A DNA stretch of 64,000 nucleotides from Platycnemis pennipes (Eukaryota; Arthropoda; Insecta; Odonata; Platycnemididae). Made by a program: the position numbers and the translations under genes. The notes below the pieces were generated by a model, which ran no database searches, was not told the DNA's origin, and saw only the letters and a list, made by a program, of their open reading frames with translations. Location of the stretch: NCBI GenBank assembly GCA_933228895.1, contig OW121855.1:42360698-42424697 (forward strand), read 5' to 3'. Numbering within the stretch: the stretch's first letter is position 1; each line of letters starts with the position of its first letter. Below are positions 13,767 through 25,821 of this stretch, piece by piece.

Positions 13767-14106
13767 GGTGATCGGGTTGGTGTGGTGGCTAGAGTACTGG
13801 CCTCCCATTCCGAGGGCCCGGGTTCGATTTCCGGGGGTGGCGGATTTTTCAGTGGAAAACCGGTCCCCACTTGAGTGCAGAGTGGAGGGCATTTCAGGTT
13901 CAGTACTCCGTCTGTCGGATGGGAAGTTAAGCCGTGATCTCTTGGCGTCTGTCGTTAAGAGTAGGCTAATGCAGACGCCGGATTTCTCTCCACCCTTACT
14001 CCGTTCCCTGAAAACTCCCACCATTGCCCAATTACCCACCTATCATAAAATTGGCGCAAATGACCTCAACTGTCAGTCGTCTCCCCTGAATAACAAACTA
14101 ACTAAC
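13767..14106 (+). mobile_element. tRNA-derived SINE, family A, with 12-bp target duplication
   Basis: GTGTGGTGGCTAGAGTACTG (A-box), CCCGGGTTCGATTTCCGG (B-box), CAGTACTCCGTCTGTCGGAT with GGGAAGTTAAGCCGTG (central domain), GCTAATGCAGACGCCGG, GCGCAAATGACCTCA and an (AACT)n tail. The direct repeat TAGAATGATGGT lies at 13755-13766 and 14107-14118, exactly at the element edges. Confidence 0.9.
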
Positions 14107-14118
14107 TAGAATGATGGT

Positions 14119-16571
14119 ATTTAGATCAGAGGAACATCGTTGCATTGAGGATGCAGTCACCGTAAGATAAATAAGAAATATATTTAGCGGACATGGAATT
14201 CCTTCTACCACGGAGATAGGTGTTTTCTGTGTTCCCCGTTATACTCTGATGAGATTTCGTTACTAGGATTCTACCTGCAAGACAAAAGCTAGCAACACAA
14301 TATGTTAACGCGTAAAAGTAATTAAGATATTAAAATAGAAAATTTTACGTGGTCACAAGTAATAGAGAAGAATAATGGATAGCGATTGGAGAGGTGTAAA
14401 AGCGATTTACATCCAAATTTCGAAGTGAAAAAGACGGAGCAAACCCTTATCAGAGATGATCCTGTCCCTTTGCAGGTGATAGCAGTCAACAAACAAAATA
14501 AATAGTGGAAGACCTTTTGGAGTGACTCTGTTACACCAACCACATAATTTAAAATACCTGGAAACGAAGCAATTCGAAAGATCGAGGATTAAACGAGTAA
14601 ATAATTGGATGTAGCCAAAGCAAAAAAGTGAAGTCAAGAAAAATATCAAAATGCTGAAAGTGACACATTCTCCCTCGGGAAAGGATAAATAACATCACTG
14701 GCGCAAAAAAAGGCTCCAATCGCCCATGTTTTTGTCACCGAATCTCGGAAAATAAGAAGCGTCAAAGGATTTAAAAAATCTTGGAAATGGATTGGTGAAA
14801 AAATTACCCACGCACCGGACAGGTATGAATCAGATGGCTGGAAGATTCTAGCGTATTTTAGACAGGGTGTGGTAAACAATGGGATATTTATATGTTTCAT
14901 TGACTAGGCTCTCGTCCCGTGAAAAAATGTGTGATAAACGGTGAGTACCACTAACGCGCATCGAATTAAAAATGTAATTGGAATGTATAATTTAAAGAGA
15001 TTTCCGTTCTTGTACACTAGAGTAATTTTCACCATTTTTTCTCTTTTTTTTGCAACTAGAAATTTTTTTATTAAATAACTTTCTGATAGGAAGCGCGCGG
15101 ATAAAGTTTGGCAGTGAAATTTCTATGAAAAAATGCAAAAAGTACATTCGAATCGTAAAGATGAGGCCAAAACTTCATCATTATTTTCGACATTTCTCAT
15201 ACGTTTCCCATAAAATTATTTTCATCTCTGCATACACCTTATATTTCTATATTGTTCAGAATTGCATTCAAGAAAAATAACTTCTGCCGACTCCGTCGCT
15301 ACCTTATCCACTATTCTTGCTTTCTCTCTCGGAGCGAAGAATGGTAGCCCCCATAAACCCCGAAGTTTCCCAGGTGGGTGGGTTCTGGAACATCGAGGAG
15401 TACGGGAATCTTCCACTAAATCATACCAATACCCTTCCCTACGCTTTGCCACTCGGGATATTGGGTAGAGGTTTATGGTAACGAAAGTGGCGGAACCGCA
15501 TTGCGAATGTAGTGAGGGAAATGAGAAAGGTTACCTGTAACTTCCAGCACCACCAAAATTCCAAAACCTACTCCAAGTCATACCTAAGACGATCGACATA
15601 TGATTTCAATGTTTCAGTAAACTGCTTGGTTAGCAACAACTAATTTGAATTTATGATTGACACACATTTTGGATCACATGTGATATTTTAATATTTTCAA
15701 CTTCTTGGACGGCCTTAAAAAAAAATCACATCCCTGCATACCATCTGACGATATCGCTCGCTATTTTAAACGTTCTCACTTAATCTTAAGACTAAAAGTG
15801 GATCAAGTGAGTATCTTCGGCTCCGTTAACTCGAATCTCTTATTGGTAAATTCTATTCGTCTCACGAAATTCACTTCGTAAATGCTTTCACCATTTCATT
15901 ATTTCGATTCTTATCCATTCTTTCCATGAGGCTAAACCTTCGAAGAACACTTTTTCGTATTCGTCCATCCCATAGCAATAAGAACTTATTTCTAATTCCT
16001 CATTCAATATTTGTGCTAATAATCTTCGATCTACTATCCATGCTCTTCGCGGTACTTCACATTTCGGTGACATTTAAACTAGATACCAATCCAAGACATC
16101 AATGCTCATGATAGAATGCAATAAAGTAAAAAAAATTGGTTTAGAATATTCTCTTGGTAAATAAATCAACTGAAGTGGAATTAATGGTCCGTAAAGCACT
16201 TCATCAGAGTTCTAAAAATTATTAAAAATATATACTGATTACTAAATAGCAGAAATCTCACCTCAAAACATTTATACATTCACCAAATATAAGGAATAAA
16301 TAATAAAAACCACTAATATATTCTATTTATATAAATATATTCTACATACATAAAGAAAATATTTTTATTTATATAAATACGAACGAATAAATGCTCGTAT
16401 CATGCGACCATTTACGAAATCCTAAGGTCAGAAATAGAAACATATTCTAATTTTGATCGCATGATCATGCCCATTATTTTTAGGGCGATGAACCATCCGT
16501 TTTACACAAGACATGAACGTCATGCGCAAAATCATTCGAATGATCAATCGCAAGATCATTCACAGTGTAAA
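14119..16571. other. Unannotated DNA
   Basis: Minus-strand frames at 14322-14900 and 15222-15452 are unrecognised. 15285-15470 is GC-richer than its surroundings. Confidence 0.35.
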
Positions 16572-17312
16572 ACAGCCTTAAGGGATTTGGTGTGAAAATA
16601 CCTTCTTACTAATTTGCCTCATACTGAATTGGCTATTTTTCATATTAATTCACATGTTATAAAGTTCACTCTTTATCCAACGATCTTTTTTTAAGCATAC
16701 ATCGTTTCCACTAACACCTCAAAAACTGTAATCGCATGATCACCCGCATAGCCTTTGCTAGTGGAAGAGACTAAGTGTGGATTGAAGTGCTAGCCGACGT
16801 TATATCTCTCCGTTTAATGAGCACATGGAAAGGAGAGAATGAAGGGGCATGTTGAGTGAGGTCAGCTATTACTTCTGCCATAAAGCAGTGATTTCTACTG
16901 GAAGTTCTCAAATACACCCCACTGGGGCCCAATCTACAGGCAGAGCATAATCCTCACGCCATAAAATGGTCTTAAAAAGCGATGTTATATGTTTGCTGTT
17001 TCTCATTCTTCAATATTGGGTATCTTTTTGATTTACTGAATGACAAAGCAGAGTGAGAATGCAATTTTCTGAGAGCAATAACTGACTAATTGTAGCACGC
17101 TTAATTTACACAAATAAAATATGTAGTCACATGGTGATTTTACCAGCGGATGAGATGTCTTAGTCACTACGGTATTATTGGCGGTGTACCTTAAGGAATT
17201 GGCGTAAAAATTACTTTCTTACTTAATTGCCTCATAATGATTTGGCTATTTTTCCATTAACTTCGGGAATTACAACGTAAACGTTTCATCCAACATTCTT
17301 TATTTAAGCATA
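16572..17312 (+). repeat. Pair of direct repeats of about 125 bp
   Basis: 16572-16700 and 17188-17312 share, in order: CCTTAAGG, TTACT-AATTGCCTCATA, TTGGCTATTTTTC, ATCCAAC-AT and TTTAAGCATACAT. About 490 bp lie between. Probably two members of a short dispersed repeat or a local duplication. Confidence 0.6.
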
Positions 17313-17393
17313 CATTAGCATTTGTTTATCTGACTTTAAAGTAACTGTCTTCGGCGAGATGTAGTGGAATGTCATCATAATTATAAGAAACAA

Positions 17394-17503
17394 AAAAGCA
17401 CTATTCTACAGTTTATTATACGCACGACGCGTTTCAACCGCTAGATACGCGCTTGCGGCTGAAACGCGTCGTTCTTATAATAAACTGTAGAATAATGCTT
17501 TCT
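17394..17503. mobile_element. Foldback element, arms of about 40 bp
   Basis: Left arm about 17394-17438 (includes ATTCTACAGTTTATTATA and GACGCGTTTCA) mirrors right arm 17458-17503 (TGAAACGCGTC, then TATAATAAACTGTAGAAT). The centre CCGCTAGATACGCGCTTGCGG is itself nearly symmetric. The GAAACGCGTCGT motif on both strands is the 3' half of the hammerhead-like layout; the CTGANGA half is not preserved. Confidence 0.65.
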
Positions 17504-17604
17504 TGTTCCTTTTAATACAACTAAATTAAGGTATAGGATGGTCCATGTAAGCTAAAAATAAGGAACAAAATGTGTCGACTTATGCTACAGATACACGTAG
17601 GGGA

Positions 17605-17925
17605 TCAGGTCAGTGTGGTGGCGAGAGTATGGACTTCACATCCCATGGGTCCGGATTTGAGTCCCGTTGGTGGAAGAGATTTTTCATTAGTCTACTAATT
17701 CCTACTTAAGTGCAGAGTGAATAGTTTGTCACGTTCAGTACTCTGTCCGTCAAATGGGGCGTTAAATCGCGGGCCCATGGCGCCTTTTGTCAATAGAAGA
17801 CTAATGCCGATGCAGGATTTCTCTTCCCTTCTTTTATTTCCTGAAAAAATCCCAACTCTATCCAATTACCCACGTATCGTAATGGCTGTCGCTCACCTAT
17901 CACAAGTAACTAATACTACAACTAC
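17605..17925 (+). mobile_element. tRNA-derived SINE, family A
   Basis: GATCAGGTCAGTGTGGTGGC, a weak B-box (TCCGGATTTGAGTCCCG), TTCAGTACTCTGTCCGTCAA, GGGGCGTTAAATCGCGGGCC and CTAATGCCGATGC. The 3' end is diverged. Confidence 0.7.
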
Positions 17926-19454
17926 TTCATTCAAGCTTTCAATATTTGAACTAGACATGTGTACTTTCAACTACTTGAAGGCGTCTAGAACGCTTGTTAT
18001 TTTCAATCCTCTCAACAAATTTCCGAGCAATCTCCCATGCACGCTGTTTGGTATAATCTTACTAGGTTATACACCCACCATTCCCGTTCAGTCCTGTTTT
18101 AAACGCCCCAGTTCCACTCTTGTAGCACTAAAGTCACCTAAATAGAACAATCTCCGTCGAGAGGAGGCTATAAAATGAAAAAAAACTTATGACAGGAATT
18201 CTTGAGTTAAGATACAAATTAAAGCTAAATTAGGATCCCGATATTTAGCGTTCCATCACCTGATTGGGAAACTTGGCCCACGGTGGATGAGTATGATAGA
18301 ATGAAGTATTCTGTGATATGTGTATGAAAGGGGACGATAAACGGAGAATAAAAGACGAACGATGACTTGACACCAAGTGGGTGGAATGGAAGTTTCTCGA
18401 CGAAACTAGGACTGAGGGTTTATGACCAAAAATGGTATTGGGAAACTGACCGTTGTTGACGTAAGTATGCCCGGTATGACAGGAATGGGAAAGAGGATGG
18501 GCATGTTAGGTGGACTGATTTGAGAGAGGATGTACACTCACAGGGGGAGAAAAATAGAACAGGGGAAAATATTTTCAAAGGCGATAAGAATATTAAAAAT
18601 ATTTCACCAAAGTCTCCCATCTCCGGATTAAAATCGATTAAAAAATGTTATTATTACTCAGCCATGATTGCACGTTCTACATAAATCTCTTTCCATTCAT
18701 CTTATTACCTACATTCTCCCCCAAATCTTTCTCAAATTGTTTTACATCTTTTTTCCTACACCAACCGCCCTCAGATGCATATTATATAGAGTTTCTTATC
18801 GATGCTTGTTTTTTTTCTGTATCATTATCTTCAAAATCGTTTTATTCCGCTCAGATTACTTGCATTCCACTAGTGCGATATTTATTGAATGATAAACCGC
18901 TTGACTCTTACGCTACAACTAACACAATACGCTCCGACTCAGTGTGTTAGCTCGGGAATCTGTGGGAGTTGATGATACAATTCCAAAATCCCGGTCTAGC
19001 CATGACATAATTAGTAAACTCGACATCTCCCTGTAGTTTCCTCATTTTACGCGTAGAATCATGCCAGTGATGCTGTGTGCACAGCACGTTGGTGACCACG
19101 AAACCCATTACCCGACAAAATTAAATTTTTTCGCAATCATATTTGCTCATTATCCTTATTCCCATATGATATTTCCTCTGTTTGATCGTAAACATCATTC
19201 ATGCCTTTCTCTCTGATGATACAAAATCAAATATTCCCCGCCTACGGAAATATCTACTTTGGTTCTATTCCGGACACGTAATCATACATCAATTTCCTGC
19301 TCTGTGCTTATCACACTTTTGAATTTTTGTTCAAGAACAAGACCAATTGACGTAACTTTATCTCAATTTTGCCTTCACTCAGCAGAAAATCTGTTAAACT
19401 GCTACAGCGAAAATTCATAACAACTTTTCAGCCCAAATTGAATTTACCCAATAC
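17926..19454. other. Unannotated DNA
   Basis: Hydrophobic, pyrimidine-driven frames (18645-18950 and minus 18420-18620) have no family resemblance. Nothing else seen. Confidence 0.35.
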
Positions 19455-19798
19455 CAGGGGATCAGGTTGATGTGGTGGCTAGAGTACTGGCCTCCCATCC
19501 CGATGGCCCGGGTTCGATTCCCGGTAGTGACGGATTTTTCGGTGGTTTCAAACCGGTCCCTACTTGAGTGCCTAGTGGAGGGCATTTCAAGTTCAGTACT
19601 CCGTCCGTCGGATCGGACGTTAAGCCGTGGTCCCCTTGGCGCATTTCGTTAAGAGTAGGCTAATGCCGACGCCGGGTTTCTCTCCACCCTTACTCCGTTC
19701 CCTGAAAACTCCCACCATTACCCAACTACCCACCTATCCTAAAATGGCGCAAATGACCTCAGCTGTCGGTCGTCTCCCTCAAATAACTAACTAACCAA
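19455..19798 (+). mobile_element. tRNA-derived SINE, family A (best conserved)
   Basis: GGGGATCAGGTTGATGTGGT, GGCTAGAGTACTGGCC, CCCGGGTTCGATTCCCGG, TTCAGTACTCCGTCCGTCGG, GGACGTTAAGCCGTGG, CTAATGCCGACGCCGG, GCGCAAATGACCTCAGCTGT and the tail AACTAACTAACC. The B-box is perfect (GGTTCGATTCC). Confidence 0.9.
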
Positions 19799-19921
19799 AT
19801 AGGTACAACATTTTAGAGGTATCACTCCTCTCTCACCATTTCCAATGAAGGTATTACTATCTGTGGCTAATTTTATATTACATGGTATTACAATCAATAT
19901 TGGGAATGTAGTAGTCTACTA

Positions 19922-20150
19922 GGCAGAGCGCAGCGCTTAGGACGTCTGGTGGGTCTAGGGTTCAAACCCAGGTGAAGCCTGTCTGTATAGCCCCAGCTAA
20001 AATCCTCACGGTGGGATTTTCTGTTTGTCAGCACTTCGCGGAAGATCACGAGTAGTCCAGGGAAAGGAATCCACCCCTACCCCGAATTCGTGCGTTTTAC
20101 ACGCCAATGGCTTGATTTGGGGCCGCATTACCCTCACCTGCCAAATAAAC
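19922..20150 (+). mobile_element. tRNA-like repeat, family B
   Basis: AGGCAGAGCGCAGCGCTTAG and GGGTTCAAACCCAGG provide A- and B-box-like parts. The downstream sequence differs from family A (GGTGGGATTTTCTGTTTGTC). Confidence 0.45.
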
Positions 20151-22765
20151 CTTTGGATTGAACACTTAATGAGTGGACTACGATTATACATGGTGAAGCA
20201 TCATATAAAGCATCATTAGTATTTCAATCCTAGGATTGGTTTACTGCAACCCTCCATTCTGCCCTATTCAGTGTTAATTCCCTTGTCCCCTTGTATGTTT
20301 TCTCTTTCACGCCCTTCATTATTTGTCCTGTATAGAGCCTGCATGCCTTAAATTACCATGTTCGTTAAATTCGCTATGATTTGCTTCACATATTAGTGGC
20401 CCTGTGAGACAAGAGTTATGGTCTAAACTAACCGACATAAACAATAATTCTTACTGAAATGTATACAAAAGGTCTAAATGTACTATGAACGGTACTATAA
20501 ATATTGATTCTGTATTAATAGATATAATTTATCCTTATGTTGTAAAGTAATAAAAATAATTCAAGTTTTAAACACACCGTTAAGGCTAAAATAAAGTGCT
20601 CGAAATGAATGCCTAGAAAGTGGTAGAGTTAACAGTAAATTTTAACCACAGAAAACATGGTGTTTGTATTTCTAAATATTTTTTTAATTTGAAATCTACA
20701 TTAAAACTGGACTATAATGTCGAAATAAATAAAACTTTTAAAATCAACAATAAGTTACATAAGGAAAATTATGTCTACAAATACACTTTATTTACAGCAT
20801 AGTGCAGCCATGTGGCCATTCCATTATTTGTAGCTAAAACCTTCGTAATGTTAACTATAATTACATTATATATAGCTACGATATATAAGCTATATTATAT
20901 TTTATTAGCATAACTCTCATTATAATATTCGAAAAACCAACATTTCCTAAAGTCTTCAAATTCTTTTAAGAATTATGTTCTTATCTTCACAAACTAAACA
21001 CATAATTTTTAAGATTCCTTACTAATGAAAACAAACATTTTTCGAAAATCATAGACCGTCTGAACTACAACTATCATTATTACATCGCCAACTGTCCATT
21101 ATTAGCGATCTTTTCACCTACCTTATGGGCGAAAGAGAAGTTAGGAAGACAAGTAGTCAACTACAAGCACGAAGGTGCTAATTGGTATCAGTCTTCATCT
21201 CGGAGTAATTCTTAATATAAATTCAAAATTAGGCAAAGATTAAGGAACAGTGTGCTCATATCTTATCGCTGCCCAGGTACGGACGGAGATTCAGACCGAG
21301 ACTCGAGAGGCAACGAAATAACACCAACAAACTGCTCAACCTCAAAGCTGGTTTGAGTGGTGACGGTACAGCCACTAAATAATCCCTAGGAATTTTCAAA
21401 TTCAAGCTATGCGGGTTTTAGGACCAATCCCCTTCCCTTGGCCAACGGCAATTTTCCAACGAAACGATGAAACATGGCCTTGAATTCTAACGAATTTACG
21501 GAGGAAGGGAAAGAAACACACTGGAACATAAGCTGTGGATTACAAAGGGTTACCAAAGAAAACTCTAAGGTCATAAGAACGCTAGAAGATGAGAGAATAA
21601 AATCTGATACGGGTGACAAAAATATACCTATTTGGAGGTAACTGTAGAAATAGTTAACATGGAAAGCTGTCAATAGTAAAATAGTAGGATAAAGAAACGC
21701 TGAAATGAGTAGGTAAAGCAAGGTGCCAAAAGATATGGAAAATTATTTTCAATAAAACAACAAGGCAAAAATGTATTGCCGACAGAACCGTTAAAATCAA
21801 TTTATCAAGATCATTCTGCGTTGAGGAGAGCTAATAACTATCACCATGTGAGCTAACTAAATAATGATGATGGCTATCTCGAGATTTGAGAATATTGGTT
21901 AAACACTTAAAGTTATGACGCTTAAAAAAAATATTTTTGATTAACTTACTTTCACTGAAGGATAATCAGTTTCTCATTTCATCTCATTTTACTTTATTCT
22001 ACCATAATAGTTTTTTTTTGTTTTTCGTGATTAATATGGTACGGAGTCAATTAATGATGCAGCAGAATATTATCAGAAGCTCTCATGAAACGCGCTCCAA
22101 GTCATTATGAATGGCTTCTTGGTCAGCAAAAAGTCCCCTTTCAAATTTTAATGGCAAAAAACAATCTTTGAGCTAGATTTTAAGAAAAATCGTTGTCTTT
22201 CCTGAATGCTCTTAGCGAAATCTTCGCGGCACTGAATATGTCATAAGAGATAGGTGAAAATTTAAAACATTTGATAAATCGAAGACTTAATTTCAATTTT
22301 ATGCTACTACTCTTAATAACCGGCGTGGCCTTACTTTTCTAGACGAAGGAAGTGATCAAATAAATTACCTCTAATTTCTTAATATAAAGAGGTGAGAAAA
22401 TAAAAACATTCATTTGAAGTTTTATAATTAGGAATAAATGAGTTATAAACTACGTCGGAAGGACATATGAAGGGCGTTAGAATGCCAAGAGCTAACATAG
22501 CTTCCAAAATTTATTGCGACAAACTAAACGCCCAATCACTGATGGCATACCCTCATTATACTCATATCGGTCCTTGGGTTTGAAAAATAAACTTATTTTA
22601 GGTTTCATTGAATAATTTTTAGATAAAAGACTAATTAAGGTTATATTATGATATTTTTAACAATAAAGAGACGATGATTCGTGTCAAGGCTTTACCTATT
22701 TACATGAAAACACTTAACATAGTAAAGCATACAAAATAAATATTTCCACTAATATAAAAAAAATA
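20151..22765. other. AT-rich DNA, nothing recognised
   Basis: A minus-strand open frame at 21407-21721 (104 codons) has no recognisable motif. Confidence 0.4.
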
Positions 22766-22850
22766 TAATAGCGGGCAAGGTTTCGGCGTACTGTATCATC
22801 ATCAGGTGACCTGAAAACTCAGGGAACCTAGGCTGCTATTATTTTATCTC
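22766..22850 (-). mobile_element. Penelope/hammerhead-like terminal fragment
   Basis: Minus-strand reading gives CACCTGATGATGATACAG, then CGCCGAAACCTTGCCCGC. The CTGATGA and CGAAAC spacing is related to the 52.4-kb element, but stem II no longer pairs. AATAGC and GCTATT words at the two sides form a weak foldback. Lies directly 5' of LINE copy 1. Confidence 0.35.
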
Positions 22851-22852
22851 CA

Positions 22853-23925
22853 TGGAGGATTGCATTTTGTATCCTGTATTCATCTCGAAGATATTGACGA
22901 GAATCATCTGTAGAAAAATGGAGCGAGAAGCGGAGGAATTCCTGGATGAGGACCAATTCGGGTTCAGAAGAAACAAGGGCACAAGAGAAGCGATTTTGGC
23001 CCTCAGGCTACTCATAGAGAAGAGAATAGAGAATAACCTACCGACATTTGTTGCATTTGGAGATTTGGAGACGGCATTTGACAACGTGGATTGGAATATG
23101 ATGCTTAAGATTCTGAAAGAAATTGGAGTATAATACAATGATCGAAGAGTTATTCACAGCTTGTATAAAAACCAGGTGGCCATAATCAAATGAGAACCCA
23201 GCAGTACAGAAGCAAATATAAAGGAAGAAGTGAGACAAGGCTGTGCGCTGTCTCCTGTATTATTCAATGTCTACATCGAGAAAGCCATTCAAGAAATCAA
23301 AGAAAAGTCTTCAGGAGTGAATATCTATGGGGAGAAAATCGGCATGCTGCGATTTGCCAATGAAATAGGATTTGTAGCAAAAATAGGAAGAGATTTAAAG
23401 AAGATACTAGGAAATATGGAAAGAACAATGACCAGATATCAACTGAAGATCAATAAAAAGAAAACTAATGTATTGGTATGCAGTAGAAGAAAGGAAACCA
23501 GGACCAATGTTAAACTAGGAAAACAAAAAATCGAGGAGGTGGAAGAGTTTTGCTACCTGGAAAGCCAAGTAACCAGCGATGGACGAAGTAAGACATAAAT
23601 TGCCAGTAGAATTGCCAAAGCAAAAAGGGAATTTTACCAGAAGAAGTTTCTGCTTACAGATGCAAATACAAGCGTTGAAGTGAGGAAAAATTTCATTAGA
23701 ACATACATCTGGAGCACTCTACTATATGGCAGCAAAGCATGGACAATAACAGCAGCAGAGAAATCCAGGCTGGAAGCATTTGAAATGTGGTGCTACCGAA
23801 GAATGATAAAGATAAAATGAATTGATTGAGTGACAAACGAAGAAGTCTTAAGAAGAGTGGTAGAGAAGAGATGTCTAATGAAAATCTTAGAAAGAAGACG
23901 GGATAACTTAATAGGCCACATCTTA
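22853..23925 (+). pseudogene. Broken LINE reverse transcriptase (RTE-like), copy 1
   Basis: 5'-truncated non-LTR retrotransposon. In one continuous frame with several stops it shows SKILTRIICRKMEREAEEFL, DQFGFRRNKGTREAILALRL (finger region), FGDLETAFDNVDW (motif A), RQGCALSPVLFNVYIEKAIQ (motif B), then motif C as LRFANEIGFVA where [FY]ADD is expected, so both catalytic aspartates are lost. Then come YLESQVTSDGRSK, WTITAAEKSRLEAFEMWCYRR and RRDNLIGHIL. Stops lie at about 23131, 23192, 23596, 23818 and 23827. The 3' end stops abruptly at 23925 inside the GHILRHDG region, where a 10-bp inverted copy of the terminal bases follows. Clade assignment is tentative. Confidence 0.85.
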
Positions 23926-23935
23926 GATGTGGCCT
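23913..23935. repeat. Foldback junction at the LINE copy-1 break
   Basis: AGGCCACATC (23913-23922), then TTA, then GATGTGGCCT (23926-23935): perfect 10-bp arms. The first arm and TTA are LINE sequence (copy 2 at about 45810 continues differently), so the second arm is an inverted copy made at the breakpoint. Confidence 0.8.
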
Positions 23936-23994
23936 CATATAATATAATGATTCGTTATAAATATTGTTGCATTTCAACTCGTGCATACAAGAAT

Positions 23995-24104
23995 GCTGAC
24001 ATCATGAATATGTATATGGATTCAAATCTGTCGCACTGTCCCATTGGCTGGGATGTTGCCCGCCTTTCCGCAAAAATTTTGCCGGTAGGGCGGCGCTGCA
24101 ATCG
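23995..24104 (+). repeat. Left arm of inverted similarity bounding a 5.8-kb block
   Basis: 24004-24023 (ATGAATATGTATATGGATTC) is the exact reverse complement of 29724-29743. Further matching words follow in the same order: GGCTG, then TTGCC, then CTTTCCG(C/T)AAA at 24064, with partners ending at about 29685. Just inside, the 16-mer GGCGGCGCTGCAATCG at 24089-24104 recurs at 29647-29662 in the same, not inverted, orientation. The arms may be old terminal or subterminal inverted repeats of a large transposon. The THAP-like exon lies immediately inside. Confidence 0.5.
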
Positions 24105-24386
24105 ACCCCGTTATCTACTACGCGTTGTTAATGGCTGGTGTTGATAGGGAAAATCTTGAGGTTGTTACAGTTAATTCGCTGTAATTATAGCAATTGTGGT
24201 TTAAGAAGCCATCGAAGCATATTAATTTATTGCTTAGATTGGTAAATCATTGTGGAAATGTTAGGGGGAAATTATTTGGCATAGGAATTGAGCAATTGGA
24301 CTTTTAATTTTCCATTGTGTCACCGCTGGGGCGGAAGTCGTAGCGCCATTTGCAAAAGCGAGTGGTATATATCTTAGTGCATTAAA

Positions 24387-24500
24387 ATGGCTAACACAAA
24401 CCGATATTGCTTCGTAACGGGCTGCAAAACAGGGTACAAGAAGACAAGAGCCGAAAATGCTAAACGGGGCGTGAAGAACAACCATCTATTCAAGGAAAAG
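24387..24500 (+). CDS. THAP-like zinc-finger first exon
   Basis: ATG at 24387 opens 38 codons ending exactly at a consensus donor, AAG|GTATGT (phase 0). The peptide begins MANTNRYCFVTGCKTGYKK and continues to HLFKEK. The C-x4-C pair (YC-FVTG-C), the KTGYKK segment and the following HLF are what the N-terminus of a THAP domain looks like (C2CH zinc-coordinating DNA-binding module, found in host THAP proteins and in P-element/THAP9-type transposases). The second half of the domain (C-x2-H, conserved W/P and AVPTIF) would be on later exons, which I could not identify convincingly. The first acceptor-like site downstream is near 25821. The exon lies about 390 bp inside a block bounded by inverted similarity (23995-24074 and 29685-29755), so it may belong to a degraded P-like transposon rather than a host gene. 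Confidence 0.5.
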
Positions 24501-24916
24501 GTATGTTGAATGAAGATACTTCTAGTGCATTGTTTCTACGTGATGTCGGAGTTTTTATTGTTGTTATTTTGTGTGTGTGTTTTGTGTCAGATTGTAATGA
24601 ATTCCGTGCCTATAATTATGTTTTTCCGGGTTCTCTAGTTAAAATTAACGCATGTTCATTTTGTAGAACCACGTTGTGTGTCCACGTACTTCCCATATTC
24701 TGCTATTACTTTGACTCCTGTTTTTGTGTGTGTTGCTGTTGTTACGTGAGATTAAGTATGTATATTTATGGAAACAATTTCACATTAATACGTGTTCATT
24801 CAATATATCGAGTGATTACAACGAAGCCTTAAGGAGAGTTCTGTCAGGGGTAAAGTGCATAGATCTAAATGTGAACGTTCAAAGTTTGACTATCTCTCGT
24901 CATTTCTTTTTTAAAG

Positions 24917-25183
24917 GGACGGTACGAAAACTATATTAGATTAACCAGTCTATTAAATGAATTAAAATGGGAATCATTGTCAGATCGCAGGTTGAAATTT
25001 AGACTTAATCTCCTAAATAAATTCCAAGATAAAGATAATATTTTCAGTGATGACGTTAAAAATATTTTGCGAGCCCCAACTTACCATGGTAGACTGGACC
25101 ATAATTACAAAATTAGAGAAATTGATTGTTGAACTAACAGATTCAAAATGTCCTTTTTTCCTCGTATGTACAATTAGGGATAT
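24917..25183 (+). pseudogene. C-terminal fragment of a non-LTR (CR1/Jockey-like) reverse transcriptase
   Basis: Translation in one frame gives RLTSLLNELKWESLSDRRLK, then the region around APTYHGRLDHNYKIREIDC, a TGA stop, and TNRFKMSFFPRMYN. This is the pattern of the extreme C-terminus of CR1/Jockey-type LINE polyproteins: L-x-W-x-x-L-x-x-RR, then R-x-D-H-x-x-K-I-R-x-I-x-C-R-T-x-x-F-K-x-S-F-F-P-R-T. The tail is broken where CRTD is expected (C, stop, T, N). It sits in what would be the intron after the THAP-like exon. The 5' part of the LINE is absent, as usual for truncated insertions. Confidence 0.7.
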
Positions 25184-25450
25184 GAATAGGGGTAAATATT
25201 TCCAATACGAGTGAGTCAATGAGCATAGGAAGTTGCTTGTTGGTGTATGGACTTGAAGGTAACCTAACTAACAGCACGTTTTTGCATGCTTAGTTTGCTA
25301 TTTTTAGATTTTTAAATAGTGCAGTTTAGACTAAAATATTAATACTAATCCTTTATGTGAGAAGTTTTGTTTCGTGAGAATTCACCCCCTGCCACAAACC
25401 TTAGTGGTGGTTTGAAGGGTATTATGTAGGTGTAGAAGCCTCGTGGGATT
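25184..25450 (+). mobile_element. 3'UTR remnant of the LINE fragment
   Basis: Follows the reverse-transcriptase C-terminus. The segment at about 25385-25440 (starting CCCCCTGCCACAAACCTTAG, then a GGTGG-containing stretch) resembles 51752-51815, which suggests a shared LINE 3'UTR. Confidence 0.4.
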
Positions 25451-25821
25451 GGCATGTCATTATTCATAAATGCTATATTACATCATAGGTGTAATGATGT
25501 AGGTAATTACGCTGAGTGAGACAATGGTTTACCCAGTGATATTTATCCCTGTTTGGAGTAAGAATGGTGTGAATTGTCGTGTTGAGTTATCCTTTTGCTA
25601 TCATTATATCCCTCGGCATCTACATTAAGTAATCGTCATATCGTTAATAAATATTTTCTTGTGAATGTGAATAAATTCTACTAGTTATACCCAGGTTGAC
25701 GTTACTTAGTTCTTTGTTGATCATTTCATTCCACAAGTCCCGTTATTAGTTGCATTAAAATTAACTTTGAAGTGTCTTGGGCTATTTATAACTAATTCAT
25801 CTCCTGATTTCCTTTGTTAGG

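Noticed and set aside
16497..16577. Small MITE with GTTTTACAC/GTGTAAAAC ends
   Set aside because: Only about 80 bp with short ends and no target duplication; could be chance in a region with many ATGATC words.
21407..21721. 104-codon hydrophobic minus-strand frame
   Set aside because: Hydrophobic composition follows from purine-rich plus-strand DNA; no family motif or splice context.
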